Source: Bradyrhizobium sp. (lineage in GTDB: Bacteria > Pseudomonadota > Alphaproteobacteria > Rhizobiales > Xanthobacteraceae). Taken from it: DNA of 6,999 nucleotides. A program made the translations under genes and the position numbers. This document shows, one piece after another, positions 1 through 5,138 of the stretch. The stretch spans positions 1 to 6,999 of the forward strand of contig JAQGKJ010000302.1 of assembly GCA_028290165.1 (NCBI GenBank), given 5' to 3'. The notes under the pieces were generated by a model. It did not search any database. It was not told where the DNA came from and worked only from the letters and a program-made list of their open reading frames with translations. How positions within the stretch are numbered: the first letter of the stretch is position 1; each line of letters starts with the position of its first letter.

Positions 1-42
1 GAGGGCTTGCGGTGTGTATTGTCCAGATAAGCAGAAATGCAT
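1..42 (-). CDS. GYD domain-containing protein, N-terminal 14 codons only (partial)
   Basis: Reading leftward from position 42, an ATG opens a frame that stays open to the window edge and begins MHFCLSGQYTPQAL. That opening matches what I recall of the small GYD-domain proteins (PF08734 type) common in Bradyrhizobium and relatives, which start MHFC(I/L)S.QYTPQAL. The family has no well-established biochemical role; members are about 100 residues and cytoplasmic. The start is well supported: a GGAGG sequence lies at 51-55 (minus-strand sense), 8 bases before the ATG. A 14-bp GC-rich dyad sits at 75-88 in the presumed 5' region. Only 14 residues are visible, so the family call rests on the recalled N-terminus and the ribosome binding site; a chance open frame is possible but unlikely given both. 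Confidence 0.66.
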   Translation of the reverse strand, partial: MHFCLSGQYTPQAL

Positions 43-50
43 GGCGATAT

Positions 51-55
51 CCTCC
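51..55 (-). promoter_or_regulatory. Ribosome binding site of the GYD-domain gene
   Basis: CCTCC on the plus strand reads GGAGG on the minus strand, 8 bases before the ATG at 42. It is what makes the very short visible frame credible as a real gene start. Confidence 0.6.
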
Positions 56-74
56 ATTGGCATGTCGGTTAACT

Positions 75-88
75 GGGCGTGTACGCCC
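75..88. promoter_or_regulatory. 14-bp dyad (GGGCGT-GT-ACGCCC) upstream of the GYD-domain gene
   Basis: Six-base arms GGGCGT and ACGCCC flank a two-base centre, about 33 bases before the ATG of the leftward GYD-domain gene. A dyad with so short a centre fits a DNA operator better than an RNA hairpin. No regulator is identifiable and chance is a real alternative in GC-rich DNA. Confidence 0.25.
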
Positions 89-312
89 GTTCCGATTTAA
101 ATGAAATTGGATGCGTGGAGATGAAGCGACTGCAAAGCCCGCCGTCGGCACATTCGCCGCCGTAATTCATAGGGCTTCGGCACGTCCCGGCTGACGGCTC
201 TCCGATCAAGCTACATCAGTTGACTGCTTTGCGGAAGATGCGCTGAGCTCTGGAATTGGCACCTTTGAGACATGCCGACTGTATCGAGAAATGTCCGCTT
301 TCGGGTGCCGGC

Positions 313-405
313 TCAACCGGTCGACGCAACACAGGCGTTAAATCTCTCTGCTGGGGTTTCAAATTGCAAGGTCTCACGTGGTCGTTCGTTTGGCTGACGA
401 GCCAC
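313..405 (-). pseudogene. IS30-family transposase, C-terminal remnant
   Basis: On the minus strand a frame reads VARQPNERPRETLQFETP, then AERF, and ends NACVASTG-stop at 315-313. The NxRPRKxLxFxTPAExF pattern is the conserved C-terminus of IS30-family transposases, which carry out DDE-type copy-and-paste movement. Only about 30 codons of a protein that is normally 300 or more residues survive; upstream the frame meets a stop and the flanking sequence no longer matches, so the DDE catalytic core is absent. Where the family normally has NERPRKTL this copy has NERPRETL, a further sign of decay. A short imperfect inverted repeat lies just beyond the stop at 258-309. I regard this as a non-functional insertion sequence scar. 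Confidence 0.7.
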
Positions 406-547
406 TCTGAGGTGCGGTGCCATTTACCCTCGCAAGCCAGTCGCAAAGTGCTAGGCTTTAGCTTGTGCGGCGCGAATTCATCACACTTGTCGGTGGCGCA
501 ACGGCGGCCGCCGACGTCAGCGAGAAGTCGTTCACATCACTTCGACC

Positions 548-2143
548 TTAGAATGCGACCTGGGTCCGCATTGCGAACGCATTGAACTTCGCGCCCGCGT
601 CGCCGAAGTTGGTGGGGCTAATCTGCTTGGTAATGTCGCCGTGAAGGAAGTCGAACATCAACCGAACGTTGCGATTGGCGTACCAGTTCAGCGCCAACGT
701 ATAGATCGTCTGCCGCCCGCCCGCGACGCCGTTTGCCGAAGCGAGTTGATCGTTGAGATCGATGGTGCTGAATCGGCCGGCAATCTCCCATGCGCCCCAG
801 CCGCCACCGGTCACTGAGAACGGATTTGCCGGCACAATGCCGCCGTAAGAGGCGACAGCCGGATTGTAGGAGCGGCTTTCGCCAGTCAGGACGTAGGCTG
901 CTTCCGCATACCCGCCCTGGAATCTCAGGCTGGGCAGCGGGGCGAAAGCGTTTCGATCGACGTTGTACCAGAAATATTCTCCTTGAAAGAACAGAGGCCC
1001 GTACGTCCCCGCCGCTTCGGCGCTGTAGACTTGAGCGCCGGATACGCCCGGAAGTGCCCCCGTCGAGACGAGGGTGGTCGGGTCGATACGCAATTCCGGG
1101 CGGTCGCTCAATGTTAGCGTTTGTGTGTTCGCTATCAGGTTATGTGGTGGCTGGATCAGCCGTTCGGCGTCGCCGCCGATGTGCAGCGAGTAGTCCTTGC
1201 CGCTCACGATTTGACCCGCAACACGGGCGAAAGCGCCAAATTGTTCCGTGGTGCCCGGAGGGTTTATGCTGGAGGCAGAGTGAATAGCCCCCGTAGCGGG
1301 CCCCGTCGCATAGGCTCCGGCCCAGAACGTGTCGGTGTACCAGCGCGCGCCGGCGCCAGAACGGAAGTCGCCGGCTGCAATATTCGTGGCAGTGATGCCG
1401 GAAGCGGCACGCTCCATGAACGGAATGTCGTTCGAGCTTGACGCCTCGTCCAGCGTGTAGGGCAGGTCCAGGATGCCGCCCTCAATCGCAAGTTTGCCAC
1501 CGAACGGCTTGATGCCGGTGTAGCTGAGGTAGGCGTTCTCAATGCCCGACAAGGCGCCACCCGGAAGAAATCCGACGGCCGTACCGCCGACGCTGGCAGT
1601 GCTGGCAAACCCGTCCGAAGCACCGCCGAAGTCGTAGATCAGCGCGTAATTCCAGTCCTCCAGGAATTTGCCTACCACGCCGATCCGCGCGCGACGGACG
1701 TTGACGCCGTCATCCAAATGTTGTGGTGAGGTTGCGGCGGTATTGGGCCGGTAGTTGTAGCCGCCAGCATCGAAGTGGACTCGGCTGGTGATCGCAATGC
1801 AATTCTGATCGTCGGCGGTGCAGATTGTTGGCCGGTTGTTCAGCATTGTCACGACTACATCGGACGGCGCAACCGCCGTCTTAACCGGGACGGCGGCATT
1901 GGCGTTAGCTACGGTGACCTTGGCGTCTGCCTTTGCGTTGGCTTTCGCGGCCGCTGTTGTATTGGCTGCTGTCTGCTTCTGCAAAGCCTCGAGCTTCTGC
2001 TCCATTAGAAGAAGTTGTCGCTTTAGTGCAGCAATCTCAGCCTCAGTGCCTGCCGCGGACTGAGCCCGCGCTTCTCCGATGGCGATCGTGCTGAACGAAG
2101 TTGCCGCGATGATCGCGACGGAAGTTAATCGGTTGATCCGCAT
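548..2143 (-). CDS. Outer membrane porin, OprO/OprP-like (phosphate-selective porin family)
   Basis: This 531-residue protein is a probable outer membrane beta-barrel channel for small anionic or general solutes. It has a Sec signal peptide (residues 1-27, cleavage after the ARA at 25-27), a short periplasmic coiled coil (about 31-57, rich in Glu, Leu and Lys with heptad spacing), an Ala/Lys-rich linker (about 59-92), then a long barrel domain from about residue 116 that ends in Phe (QVAF), the usual signal for barrel assembly. The barrel opening, with SRVHFDAGGYNYRP and then VRRARIGVVGKF, is typical of the OprO/OprP family (PF07396 type), a large paralogous family in Bradyrhizobium. Two cysteines (108 and 115) just before the barrel may form a disulfide. 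The start is fixed by AGGAGG 5 bases before the ATG. It stands alone, with no partner genes in the same direction. True substrate specificity cannot be read from the sequence; a general porin is equally possible. Confidence 0.88.
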   Translation of the reverse strand: MRINRLTSVAIIAATSFSTIAIGEARAQSAAGTEAEIAALKRQLLLMEQKLEALQKQTAANTTAAAKANAKADAKVTVANANAAVPVKTAVAPSDVVVTMLNNRPTICTADDQNCIAITSRVHFDAGGYNYRPNTAATSPQHLDDGVNVRRARIGVVGKFLEDWNYALIYDFGGASDGFASTASVGGTAVGFLPGGALSGIENAYLSYTGIKPFGGKLAIEGGILDLPYTLDEASSSNDIPFMERAASGITATNIAAGDFRSGAGARWYTDTFWAGAYATGPATGAIHSASSINPPGTTEQFGAFARVAGQIVSGKDYSLHIGGDAERLIQPPHNLIANTQTLTLSDRPELRIDPTTLVSTGALPGVSGAQVYSAEAAGTYGPLFFQGEYFWYNVDRNAFAPLPSLRFQGGYAEAAYVLTGESRSYNPAVASYGGIVPANPFSVTGGGWGAWEIAGRFSTIDLNDQLASANGVAGGRQTIYTLALNWYANRNVRLMFDFLHGDITKQISPTNFGDAGAKFNAFAMRTQVAF

Positions 2144-2148
2144 GTCAG

Positions 2149-2154
2149 CCTCCT
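2149..2154 (-). promoter_or_regulatory. Strong ribosome binding site of the porin gene
   Basis: CCTCCT on the plus strand reads AGGAGG on the minus strand, 5 bases before the porin ATG at 2143. It is a full match to the anti-Shine-Dalgarno core and fits a highly expressed outer membrane protein. Confidence 0.75.
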
Positions 2155-2596
2155 ACGAGAATTTGCTTTCCGTTAACACGCGAAGGCAAACAGCCGAGGG
2201 TGGCCGTGTCGAGACTGGAAAATTGCTTGGTAGCTAACCGTGATCTTAATGCAACACGAATACGCTATCGAATGGAGCGGGCATGCGCCGAGCGGCGGAT
2301 CGGTCCGATCAGCCGCTAGTGTCTCGATTATGTCATCGTTTTGGGGCGAACCGCATCTGAGTCGTATTCTGCGACCCTACGCAACCTATGAGACCACGAC
2401 CAGCCTAATAGGTAAATGCGAGCAATCCTAAAACGTTATTTATTGGTGCGAGTAGATCCGCGACCCTAGATCAGTTCGTAGCACCGGCTTTGTCGAGGGT
2501 AATCAGACGTCTCGCTCTCCGGGAATAAGCTGCTTGCTGGTTCGGTCTCCTCATCAGGGCACTGAACAAATCTCCACGCGAATCAGGACCCGGTCG

Positions 2597-2613
2597 TCGG
2601 CCGTAGTGGCCGA
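2597..2613 (+). promoter_or_regulatory. Short hairpin in the leader of the small secreted protein gene
   Basis: TCGGCC and GGCCGA form a perfect 6-bp stem around a 5-base loop, ending 12 bases before the GGAGG that serves the ATG at 2638. There is no following T tract, so it is not an intrinsic terminator. It could tune leader stability or translation, but a stem this short may be chance. Confidence 0.25.
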
Positions 2614-2625
2614 TGAAGCGGGTCT

Positions 2626-2630
2626 GGAGG
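2626..2630 (+). promoter_or_regulatory. Ribosome binding site of the small secreted protein gene
   Basis: GGAGG sits 7 bases before the ATG at 2638. Together with a clean signal peptide this argues that the 79-codon frame is a real gene despite its debris-rich surroundings. Confidence 0.65.
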
Positions 2631-2637
2631 ACGATAC

Positions 2638-2877
2638 ATGAACATCAGTCACAAGTTGATAACGCTGGGCCTTGCATTTAGCCTGCTCGGTAGCACGTCT
2701 GCGTTCGCAAGGCCGACGCCCAATTTCAAAAATGGCCGTCTTTCGCAAAAGACGGTCGAGAGTCATGTTCCGACAGCAAAAACATCCGGCGTGACCGGCT
2801 ATGCGCGTCGTCCGTCAGCTAATGCGGTTAAAGACGACTGGCCGAACAATATGCTCCCTGCGGCCGCTGATGACTGA
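2638..2877 (+). CDS. Small secreted protein of unknown function (79 residues)
   Basis: I do not recognise this protein. It begins MNISHKLITLGLAFSLLGST, a textbook Sec signal peptide: Lys at 6, a hydrophobic core at about 7-19, and a probable cut after SAFA at residues 21-24. The mature part would be about 55 residues, basic in the middle (several Lys/Arg around 31-59) and acidic at the end (DD at 66-67 and 78-79), without cysteines, so an exported periplasmic peptide or a larger protein's stub are both possible. The start is supported by GGAGG 7 bases upstream. Its last few codons overlap, on the other strand, a scrap of group II intron reverse transcriptase, so the present C-terminus may be a product of insertion rather than the ancestral end. 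No operon partner is visible. Confidence 0.6.
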   Translation: MNISHKLITLGLAFSLLGSTSAFARPTPNFKNGRLSQKTVESHVPTAKTSGVTGYARRPSANAVKDDWPNNMLPAAADD

Positions 2878-2959
2878 TGCGGATGAAGTAGCTTCGGATA
2901 TCGGCCTCGAACACGTGGTTCACCTTCTTGGACACGATTTGTAAGCGCAGCGCCTGCAG
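2867..2959 (-). pseudogene. Group II intron reverse transcriptase/maturase, internal remnant
   Basis: Read on the minus strand, the segment gives LQALRLQIVSKKVNHVFEAD followed by IRSYFIRISHQ. This matches the stretch of group II intron-encoded reverse transcriptases around the first catalytic aspartate (family pattern KRVNHV(Y/F)EADIRxYFxxINHxW); the aspartate of EADI is kept. The family protein is 400 or more residues; here neither the YADD box nor the maturase (X) or HNH domains follow, and the frame ends at 2828 in unrelated sequence. Upstream codons from 3058 down are weaker but may also be derived from the protein. Its left end runs into the end of the small secreted gene, suggesting a deletion or insertion junction there. 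The family call is from recalled motif similarity. Confidence 0.6.
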
Positions 2960-3440
2960 GTTGCTGACGCCTTGACGTTGACTTTTTTCGTTGCCTGGCA
3001 ATACGAGATGATCGAGTGACGACCGGCCAACGACTGTTAATGGCAGATACTGTTGCAAAAGTCGAAAATCGATCGACGTTGAAAATCTCGCAAAAGCCGA
3101 TGTTTAGAGGTCTCTGCCGCTGCAATGCTTGCTAGGCCCGATACGAACGTCCGTGGTCGTTTTTGTGTAAAACGATGTGGCCCCTAACGTCGCCGCGTGC
3201 GGAACGCATCAGCGGTCATGAAAAATTTCGTTCGTCGTCCCGAAAAGACTTTTTCAACAGTATCGGCACCAAACGGACCTGCCGCGGCAGTGCCCGCATC
3301 TCTGCTATTAGGGGACGAACGGACCTAGCACACACGCGGCCCGACGTCTGAGTTTGGACACTGAACGGACATCGACGAACGAATCTCAATAGCTTACGCG
3401 CGCCCGAAATTCTGATACAGGAAACACACACGAGCAGTGA
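2960..3440. other. Gene-poor stretch, probable decayed mobile DNA
   Basis: No credible gene is visible. Frames at 2799-3125 (minus), 3163-3351 (plus), 3216-3431 (minus) and 3386-3595 (minus) lack ribosome binding sites and recognisable domains. The stretch contains a 12-bp perfect palindrome CTGCCGCGGCAG at 3279-3290 and three copies of AACGGAC spaced exactly 46 bases apart (3272, 3318, 3364). It lies between the reverse transcriptase scrap and the broken hydrolase, so decayed mobile DNA is the simplest reading. Confidence 0.4.
3272..3370 (+). repeat. Three AACGGAC copies at an exact 46-base period
   Basis: AACGGAC begins at 3272, 3318 and 3364. The first two share nine bases (AACGGACCT), and aligning the two 46-base units gives 24 identities of 46, also sharing TCTG at the same offset. 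That is only slightly above chance outside the seed, so this may be a degenerate tandem repeat or coincidence. Confidence 0.25.
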
Positions 3441-3922
3441 TTGGCGTCATCGGCAGGGAGCAAAGCCATCCATGAAGCCGGTATCCTCGATGCGGTCCGT
3501 GAACGAACTGCGCTCAACCGGGGCGGCCTCGCGGTGTTCGACCGCCTCAGTCCGCGCACATCGTTGTCGATCTGCAGAACGGCTTCATGGGCCACGGCCA
3601 GGTGGCGGAAGTGCCGATGGCCCGCACGATCGTACCCAACGTCAATCGCATCAGCGCCGCGCTACGCGCCGCGGGTGGGGTCGTGACCTATACGCAGCAC
3701 ACGGCGGATGCGGAGGCGGTCCGCACCTGGTCGGTCTTTTTTGAGCATTTCTGCGGGCCGGAACGCCGTGCACCTTTTATCGAGGCATTCACTCCAGGCA
3801 ACGCCGGGCACGCGCTCTGGTCGGAGCTCGACGTGGCCGAGTCGCGCTTTGCGGCAGATGCGGCCATCGACTATGCTTCCGGCCACCGCATGACGCGGCC
3901 TGATGCCGGAAACTCGCCATGA
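3441..3922 (+). pseudogene. Isochorismatase-family cysteine hydrolase, frameshifted and truncated
   Basis: Two frames together resemble an isochorismatase-like hydrolase. The first (from about 3441, a TTG) reads IHEAGILDAVRERTALNRGG and then LAVFDRLSPRT, the usual N-terminal lead-in; the match breaks off near 3553 and resumes one frame over as SAHIVVDLQNGFMGHG, containing the family's catalytic Asp (VVDLQNGF), then RISAALRAAGG, VVTYTQHT and FFEHFCGPERR, ending at GHALWSELDV. The second frame has no start before the Asp motif (stop at 3500-3502, first ATG at 3587). Adding one base near 3553 would restore FDRLSPAHIVVDLQNGFM. After ELDV the protein runs into an unrecognised tail of about 29 residues, and the catalytic Lys and nucleophilic Cys half of the roughly 200-residue family domain is missing. 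The final stop overlaps the next gene's start as ATGA, which suggests that the tail belongs to an older upstream partner of the AhpD-like gene joined by a deletion. Confidence 0.72.
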
Positions 3923-4497
3923 CCCAGCCCCTTGCAAAGCGCTTCCCCGTACCCCCGATCGACCGGCTGCCGGACGATATCCGTACCCGCCTGCTGGCGG
4001 TGCAGGAGAAGTCCGGCTTCGTGCCGAACGTGTTTTTGACGCTGGCCTATCGGCCGGACGAGTTTCGGGCGTTCTTTGCCTATCACGATGCCCTGATGGA
4101 CAAGGACGGCGGCCTGACCAAGGCCGAGCGCGAGATGATCGTGGTTGCGACCTCTAGCGCCAATCAATGCCACTACTGCGTGATCGCGCACGGCGCCATC
4201 CTGCGCATCCGAGCCAAGAACCCGCAAATCGCCGACCAGATCGCCGTCAACTACCGCAAGGCGGACATCACGCCCCGCCAGCGGGCCATGCTCGACTTCG
4301 CGATGAAGGTGAGCATCGAGGCGCACAGGATTTCAGAGGCGGATTTTACCGAGATTGCCAGCCACGGCTTTTCCGACGACGACATCTGGGATATCGCGGC
4401 GATCTCCGCGTTCTTCGCGCTGTCGAACCGGATGGCCAACGTCACCGCCATGCGTCCGAACGACGAGTTCTACATGATGGGGCGTTTGCCGAAATAA
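3919..4497 (+). CDS. AhpD-like peroxidase-related protein (carboxymuconolactone decarboxylase family)
   Basis: This 192-residue cytoplasmic protein belongs to the AhpD/CMD superfamily, in the subgroup usually named uncharacterised peroxidase-related enzyme. Residues 67-92 carry the active-site block: Glu72, Cys84, Cys87 and His91 (CHYC then VIAHG) reproduce the E-x11-C-x2-C-x3-H spacing of AhpD, so thiol-dependent peroxide reduction or disulfide exchange is plausible; the physiological substrate is not known for this subgroup. The helical N-terminal part (PDDIRTRLLAVQEKSGFVPN) and the C-terminal FFALSNRMAN are also typical, and the length is usual. The ATG is chosen because it overlaps the preceding stop as ATGA; the Shine-Dalgarno is weak (GGAAA about 6 bases upstream), so translation may have depended on coupling to the now broken upstream frame. 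Two 7-bp tandem copies of GGATACC follow the stop at 4504-4517. Confidence 0.87.
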   Translation: MTQPLAKRFPVPPIDRLPDDIRTRLLAVQEKSGFVPNVFLTLAYRPDEFRAFFAYHDALMDKDGGLTKAEREMIVVATSSANQCHYCVIAHGAILRIRAKNPQIADQIAVNYRKADITPRQRAMLDFAMKVSIEAHRISEADFTEIASHGFSDDDIWDIAAISAFFALSNRMANVTAMRPNDEFYMMGRLPK

Positions 4498-4594
4498 GGC
4501 GGCGGATACCGGATACCGGCCGAATTCCCTGATTGAGGCATGCCGAACATTGACCTATCGTTGCAATCCCTGGCGTTAAAATCCCTGAATCCCA

Positions 4595-4600
4595 GAGAGG
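4595..4600 (+). promoter_or_regulatory. Ribosome binding site that favours the TTG start of the MgtC-family gene
   Basis: GAGAGG ends 8 bases before the in-frame TTG at 4609. The upstream in-frame ATG at 4540 has only GAGG one base before it, too close to work well. This site therefore decides for the downstream start. Confidence 0.5.
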
Positions 4601-4608
4601 TCGTCGCA

Positions 4609-5100
4609 TTGCTGGATTGGTCGGAGATTGTGCTGCGCCTTGGCGTCGCCACGCTTGCGGGCGGCCTGATCGGACTTAATCGCGATCTTCAGGGCAAGCC
4701 GATCGGCCTGAAGACGCTGGGGGTGGTCGGTCTTGCCACGGCGATGGTCGTGGTATTGGCGACGCTATCCAACGATCCCACCAAAATCTCCGATGCCGCC
4801 AGCCGGGTCATGCAGGGCATCCTCACCGGCATCGGTTTCCTCGGCGCCGGCGTCATCGTCCGGGCCGAGCACGATTTCAGAGTGCGCGGACTAACCAGCG
4901 CCGCCTGCACCTGGTTGACGGCCTGCATGGGCATTGCCTGCGGGCTCGGGCAATGGCGGATTGTCGCGATCGCTTTGGTGTTCGCATTTGCGCTCCTGAT
5001 CGTCGGCCGCAGGCTCGAGCGCTGGCTGCATCGCATGCTCGGAGGCAAGGACGACCCGGCGCAGAACTCTCCCGCTTCCTCCCCGCCGCCACCGGACTAA
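4609..5100 (+). CDS. MgtC/SapB-family inner membrane protein
   Basis: This is a short MgtC/SapB-type protein (PF02308 domain), an inner membrane protein linked in other bacteria to growth at low magnesium, to membrane potential and to control of ATP synthase; the exact role varies. From the TTG start it has 163 residues: a first helix at about 5-23 ending GGLIGLNRDLQGKPIG (the family signature), a second at about 34-53, the conserved GILTGIGFLGAGVIVR at 70-85, VRGLTSAA at 92-99, and further hydrophobic segments at 100-113 and 117-133. It ends in a Pro/Ser-rich tail and lacks the C-terminal ACT-like domain of classical MgtC. The start could instead be the ATG at 4540 (186 residues), but the added 23 residues are not membrane-like and the TTG has a better ribosome binding site and the usual LDWSEIVLRLG opening. 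Only 38 bases separate its stop from the potassium channel start, so a cation-related operon is likely. Confidence 0.85.
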   Translation: MLDWSEIVLRLGVATLAGGLIGLNRDLQGKPIGLKTLGVVGLATAMVVVLATLSNDPTKISDAASRVMQGILTGIGFLGAGVIVRAEHDFRVRGLTSAACTWLTACMGIACGLGQWRIVAIALVFAFALLIVGRRLERWLHRMLGGKDDPAQNSPASSPPPPD

Positions 5101-5106
5101 CGATCC

Positions 5107-5121
5107 GGCGCGGCTCGCGCC
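5107..5121 (+). promoter_or_regulatory. GC-rich hairpin between the mgtC-like and channel genes
   Basis: GGCGCG and CGCGCC form a perfect 6-bp stem with a 3-base GCT loop in the 38-base gap between the two genes. No T tract follows, so it is not a normal terminator. It might lower read-through or protect the upstream message, or simply be a by-product of high GC. Confidence 0.3.
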
Positions 5122-5138
5122 TTACGAGATTGGAGAAG

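Larger units (their letters stand above)
43..547. other. Gene-poor stretch with insertion sequence debris
   Basis: Apart from the IS30 transposase scrap, no credible gene lies between the GYD-domain start and the porin stop. The open frames at 216-446 (minus) and 256-585 (plus) have no ribosome binding site or recognisable domain, and they overlap the transposase remnant out of frame. Base composition is mixed and lower in GC than the right half of the window, as expected of decaying accessory DNA. Confidence 0.5.
2144..2637. other. Intergenic region between divergent porin and small secreted protein genes
   Basis: About 490 bases separate the two divergent starts, so promoters for both should lie here. 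I find no convincing -35/-10 pair. A frame at 2240-2431 (63 codons, GTG start) has no good ribosome binding site and no recognisable features, so I do not call it. Near the right end there is a small hairpin (2597-2613) and the ribosome binding site of the next gene. Confidence 0.45.

Noticed and set aside
480..547. Terminator for the porin gene
   Set aside because: The palindrome CGGCGGCCGCCG has no loop and no T tract on the minus strand; the GAAGT/ACTTC pair is only 5 bp.
790..1287. 165-codon plus-strand frame opposite the porin
   Set aside because: Arg/Ser/Pro-rich antisense translation of the porin coding strand; a shadow of a well supported gene.
2240..2431. 63-codon plus-strand frame in the porin upstream region
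   Set aside because: GTG start without a Shine-Dalgarno, no domain, signal peptide or membrane segment, and lies where promoters are expected.
2533..2560. Possible EcfG-type general stress promoter (GGAAC-N16/17-CGTT) before the small secreted gene
   Set aside because: The best site near 2521-2545 reads GGAAT-N16-CGGT, one mismatch in each box, and is too weak to call by eye.
2799..3125. 108-codon minus-strand frame
   Set aside because: It covers the reverse transcriptase remnant in a different frame and has no recognisable content; the frame reading EADIRSYF is the informative one.
3441..3922. Functional isochorismatase gene starting at ATG 3587
   Set aside because: That start would omit the catalytic Asp motif, and the Lys and Cys parts of the active site are also absent.
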